In this document: in pieces, positions 32,115-47,805 of the stretch
Numbering within the stretch: position 1 is the first letter of the stretch
Layout of the letters: each line of letters begins with the position of its first letter
Source: Ciona intestinalis
Lineage: Eukaryota; Chordata; Ascidiacea; Phlebobranchia; Cionidae
Direction: 5' to 3'
NCBI RefSeq assembly: GCF_000224145.3
Contig: NC_020173.2
Coordinates: forward strand, 6,019,380 to 6,083,379
DNA: 64,000 nucleotides
Translations under genes and position numbers: made by a program
Notes under the pieces: generated by a model
Databases searched by the model: none
Seen by the model: the letters and a program-made list of their open reading frames with translations, nothing else
What the model was told of the DNA's origin: nothing

Positions 32115-34793
32115 ATGGATTCCCAACCAACTACAAGTGATATTGAGTCATTGTTTACCCAACTTGAAACTGAGGAAGGAAAAGACCATCAAGATGTCAT
32201 TAAAAAACTTCAAGCAATCAGACTTTGGCAGCTGATGCAACAAGAAGAACTGAAGCAGCAACAGCAGTCTCAGTTGGCAATCCTTAAATCGCAAACAATT
32301 ACGTCTATTAGTGATGATACTGATGAAGAGGAGAAGGATGATCCTGAGGAGACAAGTGATAGAGAAGATGTGGAAATTGATCATGAAGATGTTTTAGCGA
32401 TTCCCATAAGATACGACTCGCCTGTTGATGGTGGTCGCGGAGATAATTCCCAATGTGATGTAGAAGCTGGTCAATTTTTGGATAAATCTTCATGTGATAA
32501 TCCCACTGATGAAGGATCTAATGATGGGGATGATAATGACGACGTGTTCGATGACCAAGTTGAAGTCAGCTTCGAAAACACATCGAAAAACCCTAGTAGT
32601 TTTGACGACATACCTTTAAAAAGTAAAGGAGCGACGTTTGAAGAAATTCTGGAGAAAGAACTTCAGCAAAACGGGAAGACGGAAGTTCCTAAAGAAAAGA
32701 AGAACATCTCTTCTACCCCTAAAGTTTCCAAAAGAACGTTCCTTCGAAAAGGCCAAGGAATAGCGAGGTTTAAAGGCCCACCACCTAAACCAAAAGCTAG
32801 AACAAAAATACAAACTGAGCAAAAGCAGGAACAAGTTCAACACAGAAGTAAAACTCCTACAGTCGAGTTTTTTGAAAATAAAAACACGGCAAATGAATTT
32901 TCTCAAAATACTATGGTACCATCAAAAGATAATAATGCTGTTAAAATACATGAAGCTAAAACTATGACACAGCAGCCTATCCAGCCAGAAAGACAAGTTG
33001 TGCGTAAAACATCCCGTATGACACGAAAAGAACCAATTAAAGAGTTGCGTCTAAAACCAGTGGTTGAGTTTCAATCTCCGCTTATATCTCGTGAAAATAG
33101 CTTGCAAAACCTTTATAGTCCAACTTGTGGTAGTCCCGAACCTTTGTTACCAAACTTGCAGGAATCAGCTTGGTCAGATGTTGAAGACTCGGTACTTTTA
33201 GTAGGAGAGGAGCCAGCTCAGCATGGCATGGATTTTAATAAAACATCCAATGAAACATTTGAGCAAATAGAGAAGTATTGTAATGAAAATTACGCCCATG
33301 TTAACAACATACAGAGCTTAGACAATGAGTCAATTTCCTGCCCAACTGTATTGGAGCACCAGAAGCCAGCACCCCCACCTAATAGATTAATGCAAAAGTT
33401 GTTCCCGAGCTTAAAACAGGATCCAAAAATGAAACCAGTGTCACCACCCCAAGCTATTGAGAGAAGTAGCATGCTCTGCAGCAGAAATGAGGAAAACGGG
33501 ATTCCTGTAGATGAGTCTGTACAATCTACATTACTGAAGAAAAAGCTTGAAGAAATGGAACTGGAAATAAAAAGGTTTCAAACAGAATCGTCAAAGTTGT
33601 CTTTTTTGAGAGAAAAAGAAGCAAAGCAGTTGGAAGTGAAAAGGAAAGAAGTGGAAATGATTGAGCAGCGTTTTAAAGAACAATCTGAACAATTTGAAGA
33701 TTTTCGTAAGTCTGAGATGAAAAAACTGAAAAGAGAAAGAAAGATGTTGGACGAACATTCAGCTGTTTTGAAAGATCTTCCCAGCAAGCAATCTCGGGAT
33801 CAAATTGCAGACCTGGAGAAAGAAATTCTGACTCTGCAGGAAGAAATGAAGATCAAGGAGCAGAGGTTGGGGGCTGTTAACAGTAGACTGCGGTGCCAAT
33901 TGGATGTTGCTGTAAAAGAAAATAAAACACTTTGTGAAAAAGTTAAAAATCTGGAAGAAACTGTTGAAAAATACGAGAAGCAAAATAATTCAAGAAAAAA
34001 TAAAAAAGCGAATACGGTTTGGAAAGCTATAAATGATATAGTTGACGAATCAGATTCTAAGTTAGATAAATCTGATCAAGAGAATTTCCAGCCAAGTGTG
34101 TTGCATTCTGGTGCGCAGGAGAAATCCCCTGTTGGTGTGTTTAAGGAGATATTAATGGATAGAAATGATAATGTGCTGGTAGAAGGAGTGGCGGATGAAA
34201 TACACAGAGGAAATGCTGGGGAAGGAAAGAAAATAGAAAGAAGGTTAAAAGATGGCACACAAGAAATCACTTTTCAAAAAGGAACGCAGAAAATAATATC
34301 ACCAGAAAATGGCTCTGTGCAGATCAAGTTTACAAACGGAGACGTCAAAACAACTTTTCCAGATGGAACAGTAACTTATTTATACATAGCTTCGGGTACT
34401 AAACATACAACACACCCTAATGGACTGCAGATAATAGAGTTCAATAACAACCAAGTGGAAAGGCATTTTCCTGATGGTTCGAAACACGTATCTTTTGAGG
34501 ATGGTTCAAGTAAGATGGTTAAACTTGATGGAACGGAAGAAACGATATTTCCTGATGGAACTGTGATGTTAGTGAAGGAGAATGGGGAGAAGATAGTTGA
34601 ATATATGAATGGGCAGAAGGAGGTCCATACGCCATTGTATAAACGCCGAACATACCCAGACGGGACGTGCAAGACTGTTTATTCAGATGGAAGGCAAGAG
34701 ACAAAATACTCCTCTGGTCGAGTGAGAGTAAAAGATTCTAATGGAACAATTGTAGTTGATACCATGGGCCCTACTGCTGTAGCTTCTTTATAG
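32115..34793 (+). CDS. CENPJ: CPAP/centromere protein J (centriole assembly)
   Basis: One long exon of 892 aa. CPAP/SAS-4 binds tubulin and sets centriole length, working with STIL and SAS-6. An in-frame TAA at 32082 and the ATG context fix the start; an AG after a T-rich tract at 32075-32076 leaves a 38-nt leader, a possible trans-splice site. Order of parts: an acidic, low-complexity N-terminus; the CPAP tubulin/microtubule-binding signature FLRKGQGIARF at about residues 208-218; a long coiled coil at about 465-640; and the C-terminal G-box/TCP10 domain (about 700-885), a chain of beta repeats read as FxxGTxK, FPDGTVTYLY, FPDGSKHVSFEDGS, YPDGTCKTVYSDGRQETKYS. This last domain binds STIL. 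Human CPAP is longer (1,338 aa), mostly in the N-terminal half. The 3' end is duplicated at 36445. Confidence 0.95.
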   Translation: MDSQPTTSDIESLFTQLETEEGKDHQDVIKKLQAIRLWQLMQQEELKQQQQSQLAILKSQTITSISDDTDEEEKDDPEETSDREDVEIDHEDVLAIPIRYDSPVDGGRGDNSQCDVEAGQFLDKSSCDNPTDEGSNDGDDNDDVFDDQVEVSFENTSKNPSSFDDIPLKSKGATFEEILEKELQQNGKTEVPKEKKNISSTPKVSKRTFLRKGQGIARFKGPPPKPKARTKIQTEQKQEQVQHRSKTPTVEFFENKNTANEFSQNTMVPSKDNNAVKIHEAKTMTQQPIQPERQVVRKTSRMTRKEPIKELRLKPVVEFQSPLISRENSLQNLYSPTCGSPEPLLPNLQESAWSDVEDSVLLVGEEPAQHGMDFNKTSNETFEQIEKYCNENYAHVNNIQSLDNESISCPTVLEHQKPAPPPNRLMQKLFPSLKQDPKMKPVSPPQAIERSSMLCSRNEENGIPVDESVQSTLLKKKLEEMELEIKRFQTESSKLSFLREKEAKQLEVKRKEVEMIEQRFKEQSEQFEDFRKSEMKKLKRERKMLDEHSAVLKDLPSKQSRDQIADLEKEILTLQEEMKIKEQRLGAVNSRLRCQLDVAVKENKTLCEKVKNLEETVEKYEKQNNSRKNKKANTVWKAINDIVDESDSKLDKSDQENFQPSVLHSGAQEKSPVGVFKEILMDRNDNVLVEGVADEIHRGNAGEGKKIERRLKDGTQEITFQKGTQKIISPENGSVQIKFTNGDVKTTFPDGTVTYLYIASGTKHTTHPNGLQIIEFNNNQVERHFPDGSKHVSFEDGSSKMVKLDGTEETIFPDGTVMLVKENGEKIVEYMNGQKEVHTPLYKRRTYPDGTCKTVYSDGRQETKYSSGRVRVKDSNGTIVVDTMGPTAVASL

Positions 34794-35228
34794 CAAATTG
34801 CATTTTTGTCATAGTATTTTACAATTTTTCACTATTTTTACATGCTAACGTTTATGTTTATTAAGATTAAAAATTTAAAACCCAATGCTATGGTTTTTTT
34901 TGCAGTTGATTCTTATAGCATGTTGCATTTTGTTGTAATATACTTATTAGCCTAATAGCTTAAACATGCAAACATTTATGTTTTACTGTAAGTTTAAAAA
35001 CAACCTTGTTAATATTTGCTGCTGGATTAAGGTCTTGAATAAATCTTATTTTGTTTCTTTATTGCGTTTGTATACATTCCAACTAGGTGTTTATATATTT
35101 AACATAAGTTTATAATTTATTGTTTATTTTTTTATCTACTGTGTGCGTATGTGATTGGTACATTTGTAAATCTGTTGTGTCAATGGATTAAATGAACTTA
35201 TATATATGCTTATATGTGGTAAGTTTAA

Positions 35229-35395
35229 GTTTCAGGGGAGACAGGGATAGTTTAAAGACGCAATCTTATTAAACAAATCTAACATTCATTCATTCAACTT
35301 CTTGGTTGTAATGTTTACTGATTAATGCAGTGCAGAAAATTCCAGGGCAAGCTTGCCCACCCAGCCACCCCGGGTTTGGCGCCTATAGGTAATTA
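35229..35395 (+). repeat. Dispersed GGTTTGGCGCCTATGG repeat
   Basis: CAGGGGAGACAGGGATAGTT, ATGTTTACTGATTAATGCAG, CAGAAAATTCCAGGG and GGTTTGGCGCCTATAGG. Other copies: 37005-37143, 45775-45900, 49130-49258 and partial pieces at 36270, 44186 and (inverted) 12853. Confidence 0.6.
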
Positions 35396-35745
35396 TTCAG
35401 GAAAATCTTTGCAATGTCAATGCAACAACATAATAAACACACAATGTTTATGTCATGTAAAAGGTGTTACCCGAGTTTAAATAGTCTAGTTATAAATTTC
35501 CGAAGACAAAGTTTTTTAACTTTTTTGGCGAGTTAACCAAAACACATATTGCGGAAACTGTCGCCTCCTGGTTTTCCGGCCGAAACGACTATTAGTAACA
35601 ACGTGTGTTTTGTATTTTCGTTTTTTCGTGAAATTTTAACCAAAAATACTGCTTATACAGCTGTAATTTGCATTAAAACTTAGTAAATATTGTGTATTTT
35701 AGGTTTATAAGTCTGACTGTACTGTGGAGTAAGTACAGAGTAAAA

Positions 35746-36394
35746 ATGGCGCAGTTTGATCTTACATCTAAAGTAGGATGTTACCTTGATCGTCATTTAG
35801 TTTTCCCTTTGCTTGAATTTCTCTCGGAACGAGACATTTTCGATGAGCGGGACCTACATAAAGGGAAGCTTGAGTTACTTAGTAACACCAACATGGTGGA
35901 CTTTGCTATGGATGTACACAAGACATTATACCCAGGAGAGGTAATGTATTTTCTGTTTACCTAAAAAAGTCACAAAAATAATTCCTACCACATCTTTATA
36001 CACACAGTTTTTTAAAATTGTACCTTAGTGTGTTTTACTTAGATACAATCCAACATGAACTAAGTTATACTGTATTGTCACACTTTTTGAGACTTTTAAC
36101 TTCAGTATAGTTTTTACCCATAGCGCTAATAGCTTGTTTATTTGCTGCTAATTTTGTTTTTCATGTTAGTTTTAAGAATTTTATTTTTGCTGTCGAAATC
36201 GTAGTTTAGATTTAAAGTTAACTTTTTGGACAGAGAATATTTTTTGAACTTTTTTGTGCGGATTAAAAAAATCCAGGATAGGCCTGCCAACCCTGCAACC
36301 CCAGGTTTGGCGCTTATGGTTATTTAGCATTTCTAACAACCATTTTCACAGGAAATCCCTTCAAGCCTTCGAGACAAAAGAAACAACGTTGTCA
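35746..36394 (+). CDS. Second copy of EIF3E exons 1-2 (cut by a gap)
   Basis: Exon 1 (35746-35940) is the same 65 codons as 43639-43833 with only two silent-looking base differences; exon 2 starts at 36352 and is interrupted by the 50-N gap after about 14 codons. The rest of EIF3E does not follow; instead the sequence restarts inside CENPJ. This is either the other haplotype of the locus placed in tandem by the assembler or a real partial duplicate. It is probably not a separate working gene. Confidence 0.85.
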
Positions 36395-36444
36395 NNNNNN
36401 NNNNNNNNNNNNNNNNNNNNNNNNNNNNNNNNNNNNNNNNNNNN
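36395..36444. other. Assembly gap (50 N) at a duplicated junction
   Basis: Exactly 50 N between EIF3E exon 2 and a repeat of the CENPJ 3' end; looks like a placeholder join. Confidence 0.98.
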
Positions 36445-36556
36445 TTCAGATGGAAGGCAAGAGACAAAATACTCCTCTGGTCGAGTGAGAGTAAAAGATT
36501 CTAATGGAACAATTGTAGTTGATACCATGGGCCCTACTGCTGTAGCTTCTTTATAG
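36445..36556 (+). CDS. Second copy of the CENPJ 3' end
   Basis: Codes the last 36 residues of CENPJ (from SDGRQETKYSSGRVRV to TAVASL-stop) identically to 34682-34793. The downstream 400 bp (including the 3' UTR) also match, with about two differences to 36960, then become more diverged to about 37210, where the copies part. Confidence 0.85.
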
Positions 36557-37004
36557 CAAATTGCATTTTTGTCATAGTATTTTACAATTTTTCACTATTT
36601 TTACATGCTAACGTTTATGTTTATTAAGATTAAAAATTTAAAACCCAATGCTATGGTTTTTTTTGCAGTTGATTCTTATAGCATGTTGCATTTTGTTGTA
36701 ATATACTTATTAGCCTAATAGCTTAAACATGCAAACATTTATGTTTTACTGTAAGTTTAAAAACAACCTTGTTAATATTTGCTGCTGGATTAAGGTCTTG
36801 AATAAATCTTATTTTGTTTCTTTATTGCGTTTGTATACATTCCAACTAGGTGTTTATATATTTAACATAAGTTTATAATTTATTGTTTATTTTTTTATCT
36901 ACTGTGTGCGTATGTGATTGGTACATTTGTAAATCTGTTGTATAAATGGATTAAATGAACTTATATATATGCTCGTACATAATGATCAAACTTGTATAGC
37001 TTCA

Positions 37005-37143
37005 GGGGAGACAGGGATAGTTTAAAAACATAATCCTATCAAACAAATCTAACTTATTGGTTGTGATGTTTACTGATTATTGCAGTGCAGAAAATTCCAG
37101 GGTAACCTTGCCCCCCTTGCCATCACAGGTTTGGCGCCTATGG
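37005..37143 (+). repeat. Dispersed GGTTTGGCGCCTATGG repeat
   Basis: CAGGGGAGACAGGGATAGTT and AGGTTTGGCGCCTATGGG. Homologous in place to 35229-35395, so a duplicate made with the flank, but clearly more diverged than the CENPJ exon copies. Confidence 0.6.
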
Positions 37144-37323
37144 GTAAATATTCAGGAGAATCTTTACAATGTCGTAGCAACAGGAAGGTAAACACATTGT
37201 TTATTTTATGTTAAAGGAATAAAGTGGACAAAGTGGGTAACATGATACAATAATAACTAGAAGATATTTCATCATATGTTTATCTAATGTATAAGAAGAC
37301 TACACGTGAGTTTGATTATCGCT

Positions 37324-41378
<4,055 letters not shown>

Positions 41379-41651
41379 TTTACCCAATCACACCAAATTA
41401 AATGATTGATGTGATTGCAATCCAGAGATTTTAAATTAGACATCTAATGCTTACGTAATACATGCTTAAGTTTATTCTTGGCACAGAACGGATGTGTTAA
41501 ACCAATATCACCTGGTCTCATTTCCTGATCTTGTTTCACAATAACATTATCTTGTTACAAAAATGAGTTCTTTATCCAAGCATTGATAGAAAACTAATGA
41601 AACTAAAAACAATTATCTAAAAATTACCTGGTTTTAATACTTTCTGTTGCA

Positions 41652-41944
41652 NNNNNNNNNNNNNNNNNNNNNNNNNNNNNNNNNNNNNNNNNNNNNNNNN
41701 NNNNNNNNNNNNNNNNNNNNNNNNNNNNNNNNNNNNNNNNNNNNNNNNNNNNNNNNNNNNNNNNNNNNNNNNNNNNNNNNNNNNNNNNNNNNNNNNNNNN
41801 NNNNNNNNNNNNNNNNNNNNNNNNNNNNNNNNNNNNNNNNNNNNNNNNNNNNNNNNNNNNNNNNNNNNNNNNNNNNNNNNNNNNNNNNNNNNNNNNNNNN
41901 NNNNNNNNNNNNNNNNNNNNNNNNNNNNNNNNNNNNNNNNNNNN
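41652..41944. other. Assembly gap (293 N)
   Basis: Run of N upstream of the intelectin-like gene's start codon. Confidence 0.98.
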
Positions 41945-42469
41945 AAACATTGCTTACTTGTGTGTTGTCTAATGCTGTTATTTTGCTGGTGTATACTATA
42001 ATATTGTACAGGCAAGTTTACTGATTTTATTTAGCTTAAAATGTATTTATTTGTAGGCTAAGCTTTTGGCCTTGTCTGCTTCATTTTATATTCTGAAGAG
42101 CCACTATCAAGAAATACATAATAACACCGGTGCGTTTTAAAACATTGATTTTTAGAGCAGTAATGAAATTAATGTGTAGCGATTGAGTGTGCCAGCTGTT
42201 ATCGTTACACAACACAAAATCTAATCTTAATGCATTAAGTTAAATTTAGATAATTATAAAATAAATATCTGTGCTCGAAAAACACTCGACTTTACAAATG
42301 CATTACAGAAAATAAATTACAAAGCGGTAATGCAGGTAATGATTAAAACAAAGGCAATGTTGATCATAGAGAAAAACCATGTAGAATGTTGTTATTTACT
42401 TTTATTATTATGTAGTTTATTTTGTAAACATCATATATCGTTTACATTGGTATTTCAATCCCCACATCT

Positions 42470-43115
42470 GATGGCTCGTCTACCAATCTAGCAACATTGT
42501 ATTTGGAGTTGAAAAACTCAGGTTTCTCCAATGATGGCTATTACTTAATAAAACCTAATGGAACTGACACTCCAATCAAGGTTTTAACTTTTATTACTTA
42601 TAAGTTGTTACAACCAATTGGAACTGTAGTAACCATTTCAAGTTTAGGTGAAAAAATGTGAAGTGAAGGTGTGTATGGGATAAATAGAATACATTTGTTC
42701 ATTTATTCCTATAACTTTTATTTTAGTTGTCAACAGTTGTTTACTCATAACTATATAAGTTTCCAATTTATATAAATTCTGTTCTGAGGTTTATTGTAAC
42801 ATGACAACATCTGGGGGAGGTTGGACTTTAGTTGCATTTGGTTATAAGAATAATATTGATAAAGAATGCACAGCTGATGATATGTGGTTCAGTAATAACA
42901 TGGCACCGGATACACTATGTAAGATATTAAAATATTATATAATATCCCACAATGGTAGCAACAACGAGCCTTTAATCCATTTCCTCTGGGTTGGAGGCAG
43001 GCGTGAAAACCAACCAGGCGTGAAAACCAACTACTATAGTTTTATTTTAGTTGGGAAAACACAACCATATTTGGAAATGTAAAGGCAGCAACTTCGGCAA
43101 ATTATAAAAACTTTT
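42470..43115 (+). pseudogene. Decayed inverted partial copy of the intelectin-like gene
   Basis: On the opposite strand to the main gene. It carries recognisable counterparts of exon 4 (LELKNSGFSNDGYYLIKPNG, ending TDTPIK at a GT donor), exon 5 (42790-42920, [18 protein letters not shown] to APDTL) and a poor exon 6 remnant near 43040-43105. The conserved Cys of exon 4 is Tyr and the CDMTT aspartate is Asn; exon 4 has no clear acceptor, exon 6 runs into a stop (GGAAATGTAAAGG), and repeat-derived sequence with AGGCGTGAAAACCAAC duplicated sits between exons 5 and 6. No later exons follow. A pseudogene or gene fragment made by an inverted duplication. Confidence 0.75.
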
Positions 43116-43638
43116 GTCATTTTACGAATTAGCAAGCGATGGTCGGAAAAGTATTGTAACGATTTTTTGTTGACGAATCTCGAACGAAACAGAACATGTT
43201 TGCGAGGCGCGGGGCAAGAAGACGTATTGTATTATTCTGTAATATTGTGTTTTATTTGCCATGTATTAGTTTGCTGTTAATGTTTTTAATGTCCTAAAGA
43301 GTCCGTATATGTACAATAGTGACTTTTAAAACATATTCAAAGTTAAACTGTTCAGGCAGACAAGGTAGTAATTCAAGACAAAGCCATAGACATAGGGGAC
43401 GGAGTTACCTAACTTTCTTGGCGAGTTGACCAACACACATATTGCGGAAACTGTCGCCTTCTGGTGTTCCGGCCGAAACGACTATTAGTAACAACGTGTG
43501 TTTTGTATTTTCGTTTTTTCGTGAAATTTTAACCAAAAATACTGCTTATACAGCTGTAATTTGTATTAAAACTTAGTAAATATTGTGTATTTTAGGTTTA
43601 TAAGTCTGACTGTACTGTGGAGTAAGTACAGAGTAAAA

Positions 43639-46600
43639 ATGGCGCAGTTTGATCTTACATCTAAAGTAGGATGTTACCTTGATCGTCATTTAGTTTTCCC
43701 ATTGCTTGAATTTCTCTCGGAACGAGACATTTTCGATGAGCGGGACCTACATAAAGGGAAGCTTGAGTTACTTAGTAACACCAACATGGTGGACTTTGCT
43801 ATGGATGTACACAAGACATTATACCCGGGAGAGGTAATGCATTTTCTGTTTACCTAAAAAAGTCACAAAAATACTTCCTACCACATCTTTATACACACAG
43901 TTTTTTAAAATTGTACCTTAGTGTGTTTTACTTAGATACAATCCAACATGAACTAAGTTATACTGTATTGGACAACACTAAAACTGTATTGTCACACTTT
44001 TTGAGACTTTTACTTCAGTATAGTTTTTACCCATAGCGCTAATAGCTTGTTTATTTGCTGCTAATTTTGTTTTCCACGTTAGTTTTAAGAATTTTATTTT
44101 TGCTGTAGAAATCATAGTTTAGATTTAAAGTTAACTTTTTGGACAGAGAATACTTTTTGAACTTTTTTGTGCGGATTAAAAAAAATCCAGGATAGGCCTG
44201 CCAACCCTACAACCCCAGGTTTGGCGCTTATGGTTATTTGGCATTTCTAACAACCATTTTCACAGGAAATCCCTTCAAGCCTTCGAGACAAGAGAAACAA
44301 CGTTGTCAGTTTGTTGAAATCATATACCGTTAAAACTGAGCCAATAGTTCATATATTTGAGCAAGATGAAGTCAGAAAACAGGTGCATTTAATGTTAAAC
44401 TTTTGGGAACAATATATATTTTATTAGTTATAATATTATAAATATATATATTGGTAGATAATTCCTCCCTCTTTCCAATAAACTAACTGAAAGTTATTAC
44501 CAACCATAAGTGAGCTCATGAACATTTTTCAGAATGCATATTTGCATTACTCGTCCCCAAGGGGTTAAATGAGTCTTAAAAATATGGAAGATATAATAAC
44601 TGCTTTTTAAAACCGCTGGTATACAATGATACAATCCTACTCATTTTTTTCATTTAAGCTTAAGAGACAAAAAAATGTTTAAAAAAATAGATTTACTTTT
44701 TGTGTTTTTAGATTGAAACAACTCGCGACGGCAAACAGTTGTTTGAATATTTGGAAAAAAATCACAACTTTAAACTGGAAGATCTTGATACGTTGTACGA
44801 TTATGCGAAGTTCCAATACGAGTGTGGAAACTATTCGGGAGCTGCGGAGTATCTCTACTTCCATCGTGTGTTGGTACAACCGGACGACAAGAGAGCAATG
44901 GACTCTCTGTGGGGAAAACTAGCGAGTGAAATATTGATGCAGGATTGGGACACAGCGTGGGAAGATTTACACCGCTTGCAGGAAAGCATTGACTCCAACA
45001 CAATAGCAAGCCCTCTGCAGGTAGTTTAAGTATTTAACATCTAAATAGGAGTCTGATGATGCTATTTTAGGCAAATATTATACTTTTTTTTATTGGTTAA
45101 TTTATTTCATAACACTTAATCTTTGCTTGATCATCATTTGAAATAAATGGTAATACAGTGGCCTGGTTTGTGAAATTTACCTTGCGTCTTCGTATCACCA
45201 TAGCAATATAATTGCCATGGAAGCTTAACCTACCACGGCAATTTAGCGCATGCCGTATTTTGTTCCATTCACTAATTTCACTTTGTGGATAAGCTCCTAC
45301 AGTGTGCCATACCATGGGGAAGCCAAAATCTTTATCTTGTATTCATTACTATTTACTAATCCAAACAAATGTTACAGTTACTCCAGCAAAGGACATGGCT
45401 CATACATTGGTCTCTATTCGTTTTCTTCAACCATGCCAAAGGAAGAGATGAAATTATTGATTTGTTTCTTTACCAGCCACCCTACTTAAACACCATACAA
45501 ACCATGTGTCCATGGGTGCTACGGTATTTAACTACTGCCGTTATCACTAACAAGAGAAGAAGACAGGTTGGTAGACTTATTCTGTAACTTATGGATTTGT
45601 AAATGTGTCGAATTATTTGAATTTGGTCCCGATCCAATGCTCATGAAGTTGGACAACTTTTGTATGAAAATAACAGTCAGGGTTTTTAATATTACGTATT
45701 TCTTAGACTTGTATGTCTGTTATGTGTTTCGAAGCAATTGATTCTTTTAGACTAGGCACCAATATTTTTAAATGTGGGAATGATGAGACAAAATCCTATG
45801 AAGCAGATCTAATTTAAAGGTTATGAATTCTACCGATTAATGCTGTGCAGAAAATTCAAGAGTTGGCCTGCCACCCCCTTTTAGAGGGTTTGGCGAATAT
45901 GGTTTTTATCATTGAGCAACCACTACATATTGGTTCAAATCGATTCCTTTGCAGGTTCTTAAAGATTTGGTGCGAGTGATCCAACAAGAAGCATACACAT
46001 ATCGTGACCCTGTAACTGAGTTTCTTGAATGCCTTTACGTTCACTTTGATTTTGACAAGGCCCAAGAAAAGCTACGCGAATGCGAACTTGTTCTTTCAAA
46101 CGATTTCTTCCTCATCGCTTGTTTGGACGATTTTATCGAAAACGCTCGACTCTTTATCTTCGAAACTTTCTGTAGGATTCATCAGGTATTTGTGGTAACT
46201 TTAAATGAACAATTTGTAGGGAAAGCGTTAGGAGTCATGTTGTAGGATCTTACCCTTACAGAAGAGAATGCATATGCTATATTCGTATAATGTGAATATG
46301 CTATATACATGTATGGTGAAAGTCCAACTCTCTCCTAAATCCCATTTTCTGTAGAACCTCATTCATATAGAATAGAATGTGCATATACAATGTTGAGGTA
46401 ATGGGCCAACTCTGGCCTAAATCCCAGGTCCAATGGCGTGCCTCATTGTAGGACCTCGCCCATATAGAATAGAACGTGCATATACAATGTTGGAGTAATG
46501 GGCCAACTCTGGATTAAATGCCAGGTCCCATGGCATGCCTTACCGTAGGACCTCACCCATATAGAATAGAATGTGCATATACAATGTTAGGATCCTAGAC

Positions 46601-47805
46601 CAATCCTAGCTTAAATCCTAGGTCTTTGTCCTGTATTTCCATACCACCTCACAGATTTAGAATAGGATGCTCCCCCTACACACTATACACACCTTATACC
46701 CCCACAGTGCATCAGTATTGACATGCTTGCTGACAAGCTAAACATGTCCGTGGACGAGGCCGAACGATGGATCGTCAACTTGATCCGTAACGCTCGTTTG
46801 GATGCAAAGATTGATTCAAAGATGGGGCATGTTATGATGGGGACGCAAGCTGTCTCATCATATGAACAAGTTGGTGATGTTTTCATGAGTGGACACTAAC
46901 TCATTCTTGTGATGACCATGATTCGTATGATTATGTATCATGTCATATCATGAGTATTTCGTTCATATGATCATGTATTATCATGAGAATGCATTTATGT
47001 CATATTTATAAGTAAATAGTTTGAAACAAGCTGTTTTATCATATGAACAAGTTGATGATATTTCGTGAATGTATATGATCAAACAATCATGTATCATATC
47101 ATCATGAAAGTGATTTTATTTATCATAATTCATGAGTAAATAGTTTAAAACAAGCTGTTTCATCATATGAACAAGTTATTGATATTTGATGAGTTTAAAT
47201 GATCATGTATCATATCATGTGAGTGCTTTCATGAATCATGACTACATGGTGTGTGATTTTTCCGGGAGTATTTATTTTTATATCATGATATGATTATAAC
47301 TACATAATTTAATTTCCCATCAACCAGGTAATTGAGAAAACGAAGAGTTTAGGTTTACGAACCCAAATGTTGTCGACAAACGTTGAAAGAAGGTTGAATA
47401 AAGAAAGAGATCGAACAGATGCTGTGAGTGCTGCCAAATATGTTTCACGGATATGTTTCACAGTGTTTCTAAATTGTCAGCTATGCAAAAAATATTCATT
47501 CACTTACAAAGTTACAAACATGGTAACTCGGAAGTGAGCACATGTGTTTGAAACAGAACACTAGTGTTATTGCAACTGTCACCAGTGATAGTGATATTGC
47601 AACTGTCATTGCTCTGCTATAAAAATTAAAAGAAATGCCGACTTTGGCTGTTTTAACAGCCATGCTTTTACACTGACAATTTTACACACTTTTTCTTTAA
47701 AGGTGTTCCTTTTTGAGGAAATAAATGAAGTTATATTATGTTTAACTACATCAACATTATATGTAGGTTCCCCACTGGGCAGGAGGGCCAAAAGAAAATT
47801 GGTGA
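43639..47805 (+). CDS. EIF3E: Translation initiation factor eIF3 subunit e (INT6)
   Basis: Eight exons join in phase: 43639-43833, 44266-44382, 44712-45020, 45378-45566, 45955-46185, 46708-46869, 47328-47423 and 47767-47805, giving 445 aa, the same length as human EIF3E. It is a PCI-domain subunit of the octameric core of eIF3, which recruits the 40S subunit and mRNA. Conserved blocks: [64 protein letters not shown], the PCI helices [56 protein letters not shown], and the winged helix [20 protein letters not shown]. The KDVRKRRQ stretch of human is shortened to KRRRQ. The last exon codes only [12 protein letters not shown]. The 5' leader follows an AG at 43594-43595 after a T-rich tract, a possible trans-splice site. 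Exons 1-2 occur again at 35746. Confidence 0.98.
45775..45900 (+). repeat. Dispersed GGTTTGGCGCCTATGG repeat in EIF3E intron 4
   Basis: ATGAATTCTACCGATTAATG, GTGCAGAAAATTCAAGAG and GGTTTGGCGAATATGG, a diverged copy ending close to the exon 5 acceptor. Intron 1 holds a similar piece at 44186-44230. Confidence 0.5.
46340..46680 (+). repeat. ~95-bp minisatellite-like unit, about 3.5 copies
   Basis: EIF3E intron 5 units with GCATATACAATGTTGAGGTA, ATGGGCCAACTCTGG and AGGACCTCGCCCATATAGAA. Confidence 0.9.
46849..47190 (+). repeat. Exon-intron junction amplified in EIF3E intron 6
   Basis: The last ~20 bases of exon 6 and its donor (CAAGCTGTCTCATCATATGA then ACAA-GTTGGTGATG, from 46849) recur at 47029 and 47152 with few changes, each followed by ATCATGTATCATATCATGAG-type spacer. 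The copies keep the reading frame and end in ACAA-GTTGATG and ACAA-GTTATTG. Conservation with human (VSPYQQ-VIEK) shows that only the first is the real junction and the acceptor at 47328 the partner. Confidence 0.8.
47500..47600 (-). repeat. Degraded ~115-bp unit in EIF3E intron 7
   Basis: TTACAAACATGGTAACTCGG and GAAACAGAACACTAGTGTTA. Confidence 0.6.

Larger units (their letters stand above)
41379..43638. other. Spacer between intelectin-like gene and EIF3E
   Basis: Contains the third gap (41652-41944), the decayed partial copy of the intelectin-like gene, and from about 43400 the duplicated EIF3E promoter region (GGCGAGTT, CACATATTGCGGAAACTGTC), which also occurs at 35525-35700. Confidence 0.7.

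Noticed and set aside
32148-34704. Minus-strand open frames under CENPJ
   Set aside because: Shadows of the CENPJ coding frame; no family match.
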